Source: Strigamia acuminata
Taxonomy: Eukaryota; Arthropoda; Chilopoda; Geophilomorpha; Linotaeniidae
Direction: 5' to 3'
Length of the DNA: 64,000 nt
NCBI GenBank assembly: GCA_949358305.1
Contig: OX442318.1
Span: 1,660,501-1,724,500 of the forward strand
This document shows, piece after piece, positions 1 to 11,700 of the stretch. The notes below the pieces were generated by a model. It was not told the DNA's origin and searched no databases. It saw only the letters and a program-made list of their open reading frames with translations. The stretch's first letter is position 1. Every line of letters starts with the position of its first letter. The position numbers and the translations under genes were made by a program.

Positions 1-1070
1 AATTTATCGAAAATGTAGAGATATGGAACAAACAAACTCTCGGATTTATCGAGAGCACTCTATATTGAATAATAAATAACTCCAGAAAAGCCGTTTCGAA
101 GTCCGGGAAATAAGGCCGTGCGAAGCACGCTAGATTGGTTGTCTGCGTAAGCCCCAGTTAAAAGAGGGTTGCAGATGTTCTTGCCATAGTATCTGAAATC
201 AGCAGAAAATACACCTATCAACTAAGATTTCCAAAAGGTCATCTGTTTTGCCATTACTACGCTGGTGTTGTATTCGAATACTTCGCTGTTCTGTTTTGCG
301 GTTGATGATCTTAAATTGTGTTGGAGCGAAATTAAGGCGGTCGTTACATTGAGAAAATTAGCATAAGTGAATTTTAATAAGAAATTACTATAGGGGGGCA
401 CTATGCAATATGACAAAATATAAAATTCTCAAAAGTAAGAAACGATGAACTTCTGAACATGCGGGTTTTGAAGATATTCGAATACAACAGAATTCTTTTA
501 TTTTTGGGGTAAGATGGTAGTTCAAATTGTAATTCTCACAAAAACTAAGCTAGGCTTTGTAGTGTCGAGAGATTTTTTATAGCAGAAACTTACATGTTTG
601 TGTTTGTCCGTTTAGCCAGCGTGCAGTTTTGTTAAGTGCCTTTAGGTTAATCGGCTCATGATCAGTGCCTAATCTTGATAATGGCACTAGCACCTAAATT
701 ATTGCACATAACTGATACACCCTCTCTAAAAATGCTTTTGTAGTTACTTGCTTTTAATGTAGCTGATAATGGTACAATTGCTAAATAAATAAATAAGCCA
801 CAGTGAAGCTTGTCCGGGAGACCAGTTTCGGCACTGATTTAATGGCCCACATGTTTTTCGACTCGGTCATACCCATCAAAAGAATCTTTTTCAAGCAGAG
901 AGAGCGGTTCCCATTAAGGTGCAACTTGCGGAGCGGACGAAACACTCGCTTCAGATTAATAGGCCGCTTGAGAGAGAATTTACGCTTAGGCTTCCGGAGT
1001 CTTACGCAAGTGGGCGAGACTAAACTTGGCAAATACCCAGTGGCAATTTTAGCACTTGGAGGCCCTAGGC

Positions 1071-1150
1071 TAATATGAGTCTAGATGCCCGCAAGGCAAA
1101 TATGAGTCTAGAGGCCCGCAAGGCAAATAAGAGTCTAGAGGCCCGCAAGG
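1071..1150. repeat. Short tandem repeat, three copies of about 28 bp
   Basis: Three near-identical units containing GAGTCTAGAGGCCCGCAAGG follow one another, the first differing at one base. Each unit has an XbaI-like TCTAGA core. No coding or RNA role is apparent. Confidence 0.75.
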
Positions 1151-1984
1151 TATTTTGCTGACATCAATAAAACAACGATGACTGATTTTCATCAAAAGAA
1201 GATTTGGGGTTTTTTGGGTTGTTCACTTATATTACATTTAGCAGAGGCAAGGATAAACAGAATTGCTTTATGCCACAATATAAACATTTCATTATCATGT
1301 CACCAATGTGCAACACTGTTTAGTTTCAACGAGCCACCTTGCCTTATCTTTCCGGCTTTAGTGAAATTACCTCTTTAAGATCTCGCAACCTCGGTTGATT
1401 TTCTACCGAGGTTGTTGGTTATTGGATAATGTTTTCTTCTGAAACCATATCGGTGTATTGTCCATAGCAATAAAGTATTAACGAAGGCTTATCGGACTCC
1501 GATGTTCCAAAATAGATTTTTCATTTCGTCTTAGTTATTTACAACCAACATAAAAAGACAGAGCATCCTTATAAAATGTGCATCATGGGATGACTTTACA
1601 TCTCATAAGACTTTGTTTAGAGTTCGATAAAAAACAACTAAGCTTTCCCGTATAATCAGTCGTCTTTAGGTTGTTTCAGCAGTCATCAGTCAGTATTACT
1701 CTGAGGAATGCTCATTCATTTTGTAGATGGTTTTGTTAGATCATCATTGTGTTGCAAGATCATCTAAGCCAAAAAGCTTAGTTATTTTTATTATTGGAAA
1801 TAAATTATGGGTGCTATTCTTATCGAACCGAAACACCGATAATTGCATACTTGGGTTTCTACTTTCTAATAAAATATTTATATTCAAATAATGTGCTGTG
1901 TACTGGAGGATGCAATCAACTAAGAAAGATTAGGAGCTATTCAACATGGTGAGATTGACATTTATCTTTATTAGCAGTACAGGT

Positions 1985-2064
1985 CTGAGGAATTCAAGAC
2001 TGGATATCGAACCACGGGTATCTTGATTGCCGGAACGGGGCACTAACCACTATACTATCGAGGA
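1985..2064 (-). repeat. tRNA-like sequence (decayed tRNA or tRNA-derived SINE head)
   Basis: On the minus strand the sequence starts TCCTCGATAGTATAGTGGTT, close to the 5' half and A box of eukaryotic tRNA-Asp, and later shows GGTTCGATATCC, a B-box-like motif at about the right spacing. The anticodon stem and the 3' acceptor strand do not pair properly. I therefore read it as a pseudo-tRNA or SINE head rather than a working tRNA gene. Confidence 0.4.
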
Positions 2065-4050
2065 CTGTACTAAATCACTAGGAGAGACAATGTGGTCCAT
2101 TCAATGGAAGACAAAATCGATAAAAAGACAAAAGTTTGAATCGGGGCTGGCAGCGAGGCGAGACGGATAACTGTCCAGAGTGCAAAAACCACTCACGCCA
2201 TTTAGCCTTTAATTGTACGCTTTTGACTAAAATTGAGTGGAGTTTGTTGCCTTCTATTTTGCAATAGATTGAACCACTTTTGGTTTTCCATTAATAAATA
2301 TACCATTTGATGTACTGGTCCTTGGCGTGTTTACTAATTCAACGATTAGCACGGCATCTACTATAAATAGAGCTTTTTATAAAAGTTTATGCTGTACATT
2401 AAGCCCATTTTAACTTAACCCTTTGTTTAGGGGTTGGATAGACCTATAGAAAAGAATATAATTAGTAAGTAGCAGGCCTTAAGCTTTGCAAAAAGTTTCC
2501 CACAAGAATATGCATACACGATACGGTGACTGCCTGTAAAAACAACGCTTGCTCTTTTTATTGCTTCTAAACAGTGCTCTAACTTCATTATGCAGATTTA
2601 AATGCATTTACAGAAAAATCAATGGCCAGACATTGAGGCCATAATCATTTGCATGTTAATTGTATGATGGAAGTGGTGGAAAACCGTTAATAATCTTGAG
2701 GATATTATTCAGCCGGCAACCCGGCTTTTCTTTCTAGGTGGGTTTCTTTATTCAGAGTTAGAGTAGAAGGTTGTACATAGAGGGAACAAAACAAAATTGG
2801 TGTTGCTTTAGTGCACCACACTACAAGAATAATATATTGCCATATAAATGTTATCGCAGAAAAACTGCCGGACCGAACACTTTGGGGGATAAAGAGTTCT
2901 TGTGTGTTATATATTGTCAAGGATCTTGTTTAAAACCTTAGCTCAAACTTGCTTCCTGTTACACTTTAAGAAGTTCACATTTCACCGACTAAATTTAGCC
3001 GGGAAATGTTCATCGAACACCAAGGTTACCATACCAGGACTAAAAGTGTTTACTAGCCTTGGAAATTAATTGTTGCTATGGTTTGCTAAATTGAAAAATG
3101 AAAATTGAGAAGGAAATTAGTTCTAAAAGATAATTAATGACTTATTTGGAAAGAATTTTTGGGTTTGACATTTCGGGCTCCATCCGGATTCCTTTATCGG
3201 CAACGGTGGAAATAGACGGTTTATTAATACACGCTGTGATTAGGGAGACCTTTAATTAAACGATTTGTTGTTGTTATTTTGAATTTCTCAAGGGGGTCTT
3301 TGAATTTGAGCTGTGGATACTCCTTTGAGATTTCATTAACTTGGATCTATAAACTTAAAAGTCGAGATAAATTGAGAAGATTTCGCCTTTAGAATGAATC
3401 CTCCAATTCAACTTTAAATGGATTAACTTAATGGAATCGTACTTGAAGGCTGCAGCGGAGAATGAGAATTGAGTTCTAGGGTTTAATAAAAAGGAAAAAG
3501 GAAAAGAACGGAATAAATAAATAAAAAATAAGCAGGAGATAAAAATTGATGTTTCTTTACATGCTTAAATCACATGTTGTTCGCATCGCATAGTTGAAAG
3601 TCTAGGGAAAGAGAAAAATGTACTTATTGATTAGAATCTCTTATTGTGATGAAATTTAAAAGCAAATCTTCTCCAACTGCTTTCAACGCACGTTTTGGAT
3701 CATCTTAAAAAGCGGCATCTGGTTTGAATAGGCTTTATCTGAAATCATTAAAGGACACACAAATATTTAAAGCCGAACTCCGTTACCAAATATATATCCG
3801 AAGCGAGCCACTAAAGGGCTCTTGCTTATGTGTGCAGCTCATCCACTTGTACACGTAGCCGTATCATTTACGCCATGCAAGACCACCTTAACCGTTCGGC
3901 TAAAAAGGTTGCATCCCAGGGGTGCCGTGCGGCTTCTATTGTGTCCGTGATCGTATAATAATAATAAATGTCTGTTTATTTCCCAACGAATTGGGAGGCT
4001 GTTCCTCAACAGCTAGGGCCTACAAGAAGGATCAATACCAAAAGGGTGTC

Positions 4051-4337
4051 CAGGGCTGGACTGGGTACAAATTTAGTACTGGGAAATCTGGATGGGTTGG
4101 GACCAGGGCCGTCTTTACACTTTTCAGCACCCTGGGCTAATAAAACTCAGGCGCCCCTTGCCCAGCACTTTACTGTGCCCGGCACCCTTCTGTGCCCATT
4201 GAGCCCCTGTGTATGGCGCCCCCTTGTGCCTGGCGCCCCTGGGCTGCAGCCCAGTTAGCCCAATGGTAAAGGTGGGCCTGCTCGGGCGAAAGGTCACCGG
4301 GAAATTTCTGGTAGCCCGCCGGGCCAGTCCAAAACTG
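4051..4337. mobile_element. hAT-type MITE, copy 1, with 8-bp target duplication
   Basis: The left end reads CAGGGCTGGACTGG. The right end is a diverged inverse, CCAGTCCAAAACTG. The 8 bases on each side are identical: AGGGTGTC at 4043-4050 and again at 4338-4345. Terminal inverted repeats beginning CAG and 8-bp duplications are typical of hAT elements. It shares the internal signature ACAAATTTAGTAC..GGGAAATCTGG with the other copies. There is no transposase, so it is non-autonomous. Its middle (about 4130-4265) holds an extra GC-rich stretch bounded by an inverted CTGGGCTAA/TTAGCCCA pair, perhaps a further insertion. Confidence 0.85.
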
Positions 4338-4522
4338 AGGGTGTCGTGCTCCCAAATAGAACAGACTTGATACAATTGATTTACCCATACCAGATATTAG
4401 AACCAGAATAAGATGATGCAACGATACTTTGTCCGTGCGAAGTGCGAACGTTGTAACCCATAATACTAACTCTTTTTAATGTGCTGATTTCATTACAGTG
4501 AGACACCTACCCCTGTACCATT

Positions 4523-5182
4523 ATGATTTCCGCAATGCCAGCTGTAGCCCTGCGAAGGGAAAGAGTTAGCAAAATTCCATGGAAAGGTAATGGTAAAGGC
4601 GGGCAGCCTCCAGCACTGGTCGAGTATTACCACAATAAAATCTCCCGGATCGCCAGCTTTCCGCCATCGAGACGCACATATTCTGCATCCAATTCGCTCG
4701 AAACGCCGGACGGGGAAGTTCCACCGTACTCTTTCGAAGACTACGAACAAGTTGGCAGATGCCGTCGTTGCTGCTATTACTTCACTTTGTTTCACGTCGG
4801 CTGCTTTTTTCTCGCTGGGGGACTCATTATTCTATTCATAAGTGTGGGATCCATCAAAGCTGATATGATGCCACTGAGAGTAACAGGATCATCACTGGTG
4901 GCTTTCGGAGCGCTTCTTTGCCTGATATGGACAGTTTGTTGCCGACAGCCGGAACCAATCATCTATGGACTTCGGCACTCCGACTCGCTAGTATCGAGGG
5001 GTCCCAATTCAGCAACGTCGCCCGAAAACACGCTTTCTCCCACCGTAACAACCACAACTCTGGAAGGGCCAGAAGAGACTCCGATGCTTAACGGTGGCGT
5101 TGTGTCTCCGTCTACAGGAGTTGTACTGGCCGATCCAGAAGAGACGGACGACTTGTTGTCAGAGAGCGCAATCAAAGTATAA
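4523..5182 (+). CDS. Two-pass membrane protein of unknown family, 219 aa
   Basis: I do not recognise this protein. The frame is a single exon of 219 codons starting at an ATG 26 bases after a good acceptor (ending CAG at 4497). An in-frame TGA lies right after the acceptor, so this ATG is the likely start and an upstream intron would lie in the 5' untranslated region. Residues about 1-70 are polar and basic. A cysteine-rich motif, GRCRRCCYYF (about residues 76-85), precedes two hydrophobic segments (about 87-109 and 120-139). The tail (about 140-219) is rich in Ser, Thr, Pro and Glu and ends in an acidic stretch. The second segment ends in VCCRQPEP, so cysteines flank the membrane on both sides and could be lipid-modified (inference). 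Sustained coding-like composition and the splice acceptor support it as real. Confidence 0.7.
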   Translation: MISAMPAVALRRERVSKIPWKGNGKGGQPPALVEYYHNKISRIASFPPSRRTYSASNSLETPDGEVPPYSFEDYEQVGRCRRCCYYFTLFHVGCFFLAGGLIILFISVGSIKADMMPLRVTGSSLVAFGALLCLIWTVCCRQPEPIIYGLRHSDSLVSRGPNSATSPENTLSPTVTTTTLEGPEETPMLNGGVVSPSTGVVLADPEETDDLLSESAIKV

Positions 5183-7020
5183 AAAGATGGTCAATTTTTG
5201 TACGGCAGCTGGATTAGCATGTTCTTTTGTCTATATGTTCTCAATGGTGGAATATCAACGTTAATCTATTTATTGGAAGATAAGATATGTATAATGCCTT
5301 AACATACATATATATTGTTTTCTTTCGCGCTTACCAAAAGCAAGGACTTTGATATTGGTATTTTATAGGAGGATTGCTTTGCACTTTTCCATGCCAGTTC
5401 TGCTTTGTGTGTGAAGTAGGCTTGCAATTTGTGAGTAAAATTGCTTATCTTGTTTACATTTTGTCCATTCAAGTTTTGTGTATAATCTTGACTGACTATT
5501 GAAATGGAAATGCTGGTTTACTGTTGTCCTAGTGGAATTTGGTGGCAAATAACAAGAAATCACAACTTTTATGTTAGCTTTCTGTTTGTTTGTTTGTGTT
5601 CACTAGCACATTCTCCATTGTGGTGTGTGTGTGTGTGATTGTTGGTTCATTATTTGTTCAAATATCACAATTGTATGGTGTATATTCAAGTCTAGATTTC
5701 TCATGTCATTTATTTTTATTAAAACTCATGGTAGACAGACAGGAGTTGTTGCATACTGAATTGAACAAGTGTCAACTAATTACACATCTACAGCTTGTGA
5801 TACTTTTGACTAATTAAACTTGTTTTTCAGCGAGAGACTTGAAAAACAATCTCCTTGGATAAGTGCCAACATGATTATATTCACTACTTTTAAACAAGTA
5901 GGTTTTAATTAGCTTATTTTTTTATAATTACTAAGTGTTTTACTGTCAACACACAGCTCCCAAAGACTCCTTCACTTCCTGTTGAGAGATGATTTAAAGA
6001 TGTGTTGTGCAAACAGAAATCCAGCTACACGAGTCAAATGTTTCTATTTTTTACTTAATAGGATGACAAGTGTAATCCACTTGCTAGAGTGGAAACCATT
6101 CAATCCCAGCTTAAAGTAATGGCCATTAACAACATGTGTTGATCAACACTCACCACACAACTTTAAGAGCAAAAAAAAAGTCTTTGGAAAGAAACCATTT
6201 TTGTTTTTAGTTTTATCAGAATTGTATATTTGGATGTCCATGGAGACCATGTGTAATTAGAAAAGTAAAGCGAAAACAAAGGAATTTACACTGTGTGGCA
6301 TTGAGGTCTGAAGATCACACCAAGGTCAATTCAGTTAGCTTGTGCAAATATTCTTGCCAAAATCTATTAACTCTCAGTTTGTAGTCCACAACAGTGCAAT
6401 TCTCATATTGATGACATGAAAATGCCCACTTGAGGGTGGTTGGAGAAACAGGAAACTCATCCTGAACAGTTTCCAATCAAAAATCAATAGAGGATTCAAA
6501 TTGAACTGTTGGAGGCAATAATGTGCTGCCTGCTGTGTTATTGATCCCAGCAAAAAAATAGGATTACTTTGTTTGCTTATTTCTGTTAAATTATCAATTA
6601 GTTCATTTGATTATTCATTGTTGAACAAATTATTCCTTTGTGCATTTGTGGAGGTTTTCTGGATTGTTGTTTGTTCGCACAAATCAGACAAATGAATCTG
6701 ATCTTAACGGAGCTTCGATCTAAATCCCGAACAGATACTATCGGCTTTATGCGGTATACCTTCGGCTTTATGCGGTGCTAGCCAGAGGCACAGCTACATT
6801 TTTGGTGCCCTTGGCAAATTGATTTTAGGCGCCCTTGGCAAATTTGTTTTGCGACTTTTTCGATCGTTAAATTAAAAATTAAAAATTAGGGATGGCTCAG
6901 TGGCGCCCTTGGCAACTGCCCCACTGCTAAGCCGCTCCAACGCCTCTGGTTCTGTCAGTGGCGCTATTAGGGTTAGGCAAGCTCGGCCTAACATTTTTTT
7001 AAATGAAAATCAGTAACCAT
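5183..7020. other. 3' flank of the membrane-protein gene and intergenic DNA
   Basis: AT-rich sequence with a short TG run near 5620-5637. It probably includes the 3' untranslated region of the upstream gene. Around 6740-6930 there are short direct repeats (CTTTATGCGGT twice, and GCGCCCTTGGCAA variants three times) that look like decayed transposon sequence. No coding frame is convincing. Confidence 0.5.
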
Positions 7021-7127
7021 CAGGGCTGCACTGGGAACAAATTTAGTACCGGAAAATCTGCATAGGTCGGACCACGTTACGGGCCACCAGGAAATTCCTG
7101 GTATCCCGCCGTGTCAGTCCAACACTG
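7021..7127. mobile_element. hAT-type MITE, copy 2, with near-perfect 8-bp target duplication
   Basis: Starts CAGGGCTGCACTGGG and ends CAGTCCAACACTG, with the family core ACAAATTTAGTACC between. Flanks are GTAACCAT (7013-7020) and GTAACCAC (7128-7135), seven of eight bases identical. At 107 bp this is the shortest complete copy in the window and is probably close to the basic unit. Confidence 0.8.
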
Positions 7128-8673
7128 GTAACCACATTTATTGACGTCGAGAAACGCTACTGACCCTCTGGGGCTCCTAGGCAGGGCCCTTAAATCTTGG
7201 GCCCCTAATCTCTTGTGGGTAATCCACCACTGACTGTAGTGGATTCAGTATGCGAGTATGCGGCATATATCGTTGGCATTATGCTGGAAACTTTCGGCTT
7301 TTTTACGGCTGCAGCGCAGAACTGTCGTACTTGGTTACAAACGGCAACGAAGAATCTGGAATCCTGTCTGTCTACGAATTCCAGTAAACTTGTGAATGGG
7401 ACTAAATGCTAAATTTTAAAATTTCTAAAAATAATGAACTAAATGCATAAATTGGTTCAATTTTGGCACACCAGGACATCCGGCAGCCCCAACCCTGCAT
7501 TCACAAGTGTACTGGAATTTGAACACAATGGCGTAGAATTACACCGCTGATTACACCCATTTCTCACTCATTTTTTCCTCCATCTCGATTATCTCGAAGA
7601 GTTCTCCCATTCCCATTCATGAACCCTTTTTTCCATCCTTAATATCAAGCAGCAAATATTGATTTTTCCATTCCACTGTTTTTATTTCCACATTGCACCA
7701 CCAGAGCATGCACAGGGGATTGTGGGAATGTTTTGCATTGTGCACTGACTATGATTGATGATCAATATTTGGTATCAAGTGCTAATGGGAAACCTGTTAC
7801 AGCAATGGGTCTAGTATTTCCATTGGTCTATGCATAATTCAACTTTTGTGATATTAAAAATGAATGTACTTCCAAATAAAAATGCTGTAATCAAAAACAA
7901 AGAATTCCACAACACAATCTTGGCTTTCGTTTTTTATTTTTTTTTATTTATTCCTGGCACCTGAAGGATTTGAAGCAAGAAAGTCACACTTGGCTGAAGT
8001 AAGCGATCAATAACACGAGTAAAAGGTCAAAGAGGTCATAACCCCGATGGGTTTATGCGCATGCGCGACGGGGATGTGGGATTATGGTGTTTGGAGATGT
8101 CAAATTGGATAAAGCATTAAGTTTTTAGCAAGTAAATTGGGAATTAGTCACGTGTGGACATGCACTGAGCTCTAAGTGACATTTTGATTTGGTGGTTGGG
8201 AATTGAATCAAAGATGGATGATGGCGTTGATACTATCATGAATAATTGAGTTTCTGGATGTTGGAGTGAATAAAAGATGAAGACAAGTCGGAATAATGTG
8301 TTGGCTCGATTCATTTATCGTTTGTATGGTTATTTTATGCTCGAATTGATCATTTTTGATGATTTAAAGGTCAAGAGTCATGGAAGACATGTTCAATCGT
8401 GACATCTGGTGGCGGAAATATATTTATTTATTGTACATTTATTTATTTATTATTATTTTAAATTATATTTGGTATTCTGCAGTCAAACAATTCGTTTCAA
8501 TTGATTAAATTGATAAAACTATTTAATTTAAGCCAAAATACATATACTTTTAAAAATCTCATATTATGATTCAAATTCTATAAATCATGACGTCATTAAA
8601 TAAGATCCAGATCCGAAGGAATATCAAAACGGCGACTTTCGTGCTGCGAATTTGTTCGTCTGCCGCTAGGAAA
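7128..8673. other. Intergenic region upstream of DNA ligase I
   Basis: No supported gene. It contains a perfect NRF-1-type palindrome TGCGCATGCGC at 8056-8066, of the kind found in housekeeping promoters, about 660 bp before the ligase start codon. The rest is AT-rich with nothing I can assign. Confidence 0.5.
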
Positions 8674-8683
8674 TTGGCGCCAA
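8674..8683. promoter_or_regulatory. Palindromic E2F site in the DNA ligase I promoter
   Basis: TTGGCGCCAA is a perfect E2F consensus palindrome 41 bases before the ligase ATG. E2F drives replication genes at G1/S in animals, so the site fits the downstream gene. No TATA box is evident. Binding is inferred from the motif only. Confidence 0.65.
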
Positions 8684-8724
8684 TCCTCACGGTAAGGCGT
8701 GATTTTTTGTTTATACACCGTAAT

Positions 8725-11700
8725 ATGGCTCAGAAAACAATAACGTACGTATAGAAACGTCTGAACTAATATTCGATAGGTATAAACAGTGAAAAATCAA
8801 TTTTTCTTTGTGCACGCAGGTCGTTCTTCAAAGCGCCGCAGAAACTCGCGATCGCCAGCAAGAAAGCGAAGGATGAAGTCATCGCGCCAAATTCTGGTTC
8901 CGACGACAGTTCGGAAGAGGAAAAACATATTTCAGTGAAACGGAGAACACTACGAAGGATTTCCGACAGCGAGGACGAAAAATCGACCGAGGTAAACGAG
9001 AAAAATAAACCAAAAGTAACAAAGAATTGTTTAAAATCGAACAAAACGAAAAAATTAATTTTTTTTTTAGTCGGACGATGAAGAAACGACGACGAAAAAC
9101 AAGAAAAAGGTTCCGAAGACGAGAAAAACTAAAACCAGCGTGAAAAAAGAGACCAAAACTACGAGAAAGCGCAGTAAAACGCTGGAAAATGCGGAAAATG
9201 TTGAAAAGGAACCGGAAAATGATGAAAAAGAACCGGAAAATGATGAAAACGAACCAAAAGTAACAAAAAATTGTTTAAAATGTAACAAAACGGAAATAAA
9301 TCTTTTTTTTTCTTAGTCGGACGATGAAGAAACGACGCCGAAAAACCAGAAAAAAGTTTCGAAGACGAGAAAACGAAAAGCCAGCGTGAAAAAAGAGGCG
9401 GAAAATGCGAAAAAACGCAGTAAAACGCTGGATATTGCGGAAAAACCAATCAAAACTCCGGAAAATGATGAAATGGAACTGGAAAATGATGAAACAGTAG
9501 CGGATAATGATGAAAATGAACCGGAAAATGATGAAAAAAACGATTCCGAGGACGAAAACGATGAAAAAAAGTGAAAATAATGGATTAAAATTGGATTTTT
9601 CAACTAAATCCGTTGATTTTTTGTGAATTTCAGTGAAAAAATTGCGTTTGACGACTACAATCCGAACAAAAATCGATACGATCCTGTGAAACACGCGTGC
9701 TGGGCAAAGGGCGAAAAGTATTTTGCATTTATTGCATTGTAAAATGTAAAATTGGATGCTTATTGTATTTATTTGTAGGGTTCCGTACGCGGCACTGGCG
9801 AGAACTCTGGCGGTGATTGAGGACACGAACGGACGGTTGAAAATGATTGAGATTTTGGCGAATTATTTGCGTTCGGTGATGACGTTGACGCCAGACGACC
9901 TTTTGGCGAGCGTGTATTTGTGTTTGAATCAACTGGCGCCCGCGCACGAGGGTCTGGAGTTGGGTGTGGGGGACACGGTCGTGATGAAAGCCGTGGCGAT
10001 GGCGACCGGACGAAGTGTGGAAAAGTTGAAAAGTGAATTCGCGGCCAAAGGCGATTTAGGACTCGTTGCCGAGGTTGTTTGATGGGTTTTTTTTATTATT
10101 TTTTTGTGGAAATTGAATTTTTTTAATTGAATTTCTCGGAATTTTTACTGTTATTTCGATTTTACATATTTGTTTCGATTGAAAATCGAATTTAAATCGA
10201 TTTTACGTATTTGTTTCGATTGAAAATCGAATTTAAATCGATTTTACGTATTTGTTTCGATTGAAAATCGAATTTAAATCGATTTTACGTATTTGTTTCG
10301 ATTGAAAATCGAATTTAAATCGATTTTACGTATTTGTTTCGATTGAAAATCGAATTTAAATTGATTTTTCCCATTTATTTTGATTGAAAATCGAATTTAA
10401 ATCAAGTATTCTCATTTGTTTTGATTGAAAATCGAATTTAAATCAAGTATTCCCATTTATTTTGATTTAAAATCGAATCCAATTCGATTTATTGCATGGA
10501 ATTTGATTTTAAATCGAATTTAAATCAAGTATTCCCATTTATTTTGATTTAAAATCGAATCCAATTCGATTTATTCCATGGAATTTGATTTTAAATCGAT
10601 TTTATTTAGGTTTTCATATATATTCTGATTGAAATTCAATTTCAAATCGATTTTTGCATTTTTTTTAAATTTAAAATTGAATTTATTACGATTTTCCCAT
10701 TTCTTTTGATAAAAAATCGAATTCCTATCCCATTTTTCCCACTTATTTTTATTAGAAATCGATTTTATTTCGATTTTCACTTAGATTCTGTCAGAAAATT
10801 AATTTCAAATCAATTTTTGAATTTATCCCGATTTTTCCCATTCATTTTTATTGAAAATCGAATTTAAATTGATTTTTTTACATTTATTTTGATTGAAAAT
10901 CGAATTTAAATTGATTTTTTTACATTTATTTTGATTGAAAATCGAATTTAAATCGAGTATTCCCATTTATTTTGATTTAAAATCGATTCCAATTCGATTT
11001 ATTGCGTAGAATTTGATTAAAATTCGATTTTATTTAGGTTTTCATATATATTCTGATTGAAATTCAATTTCAAATCGAGTTCTGCATTTTTTTTTAAATT
11101 TAAAATTGAATTTATTACGATTTTCCATTTCTTTTGATAAAAAATCGAATCCCTATCCGATTTTTCCCACTTATTTTTATTAAAAATCGACTTTATTTCG
11201 ATTTTCACTTAGAATCTGACAGAAAATCAATTTCAAATCAATTTCCGAATTTATTCCGATTTATCCCATTCATTTTTATTGAAAATAGATTTAATTTCCA
11301 TTTTTTTCTTTTTAATTTGCAGGCGAGTCGTTTAAACCAGCGAAGAATGTTCCAACCCGCGCGTCTAACCGTAGACGGGGTCTTCAAAAAACTGAAAGAA
11401 ATCGCCCAAATGGTCGGAAATACCGTACGCTCCTCAAACCACATCTCTCTCTTTCTCCCTCCCAAACATTAAATCAATAACATTACATTGCAATTGCATT
11501 GCAGGCAATGAACAAGAAAGGCGAAAAAATCCAATCTCTGCTCGTGGCGTGTCAGGGCTGCGAGTCGCGCTTCATCGTTCGCTCGCTTGGCGGCAAATTG
11601 CGCATCGGTTTGGCCGAGCAGTCGCTGCTGGTGGCGCTCGCTCAGGCTTCCGTCTTGACATCGGCTGGAATTGGTAAGGGGAAGTTGGAATGATGCAAAC

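Larger units (their letters stand above)
1..4050. other. Intergenic region, no convincing gene
   Basis: No open frame here has splice-site support or a recognisable family; the frames are short and on both strands. The region holds a short threefold repeat near 1.07-1.15 kb and a tRNA-like sequence near 2.0 kb. The rest is moderately AT-rich single-copy sequence in which I see nothing further. It may contain 5' untranslated exons of the membrane-protein gene that begins near 4.5 kb. Confidence 0.6.

Noticed and set aside
803-1078. 91-codon basic open frame
   Set aside because: No splice context, no recognised domain, and a competing antisense frame of similar length; not supportable as a gene.
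1985-2064. Functional tRNA gene
   Set aside because: A- and B-box-like motifs exist, but the anticodon stem and acceptor stem do not pair.
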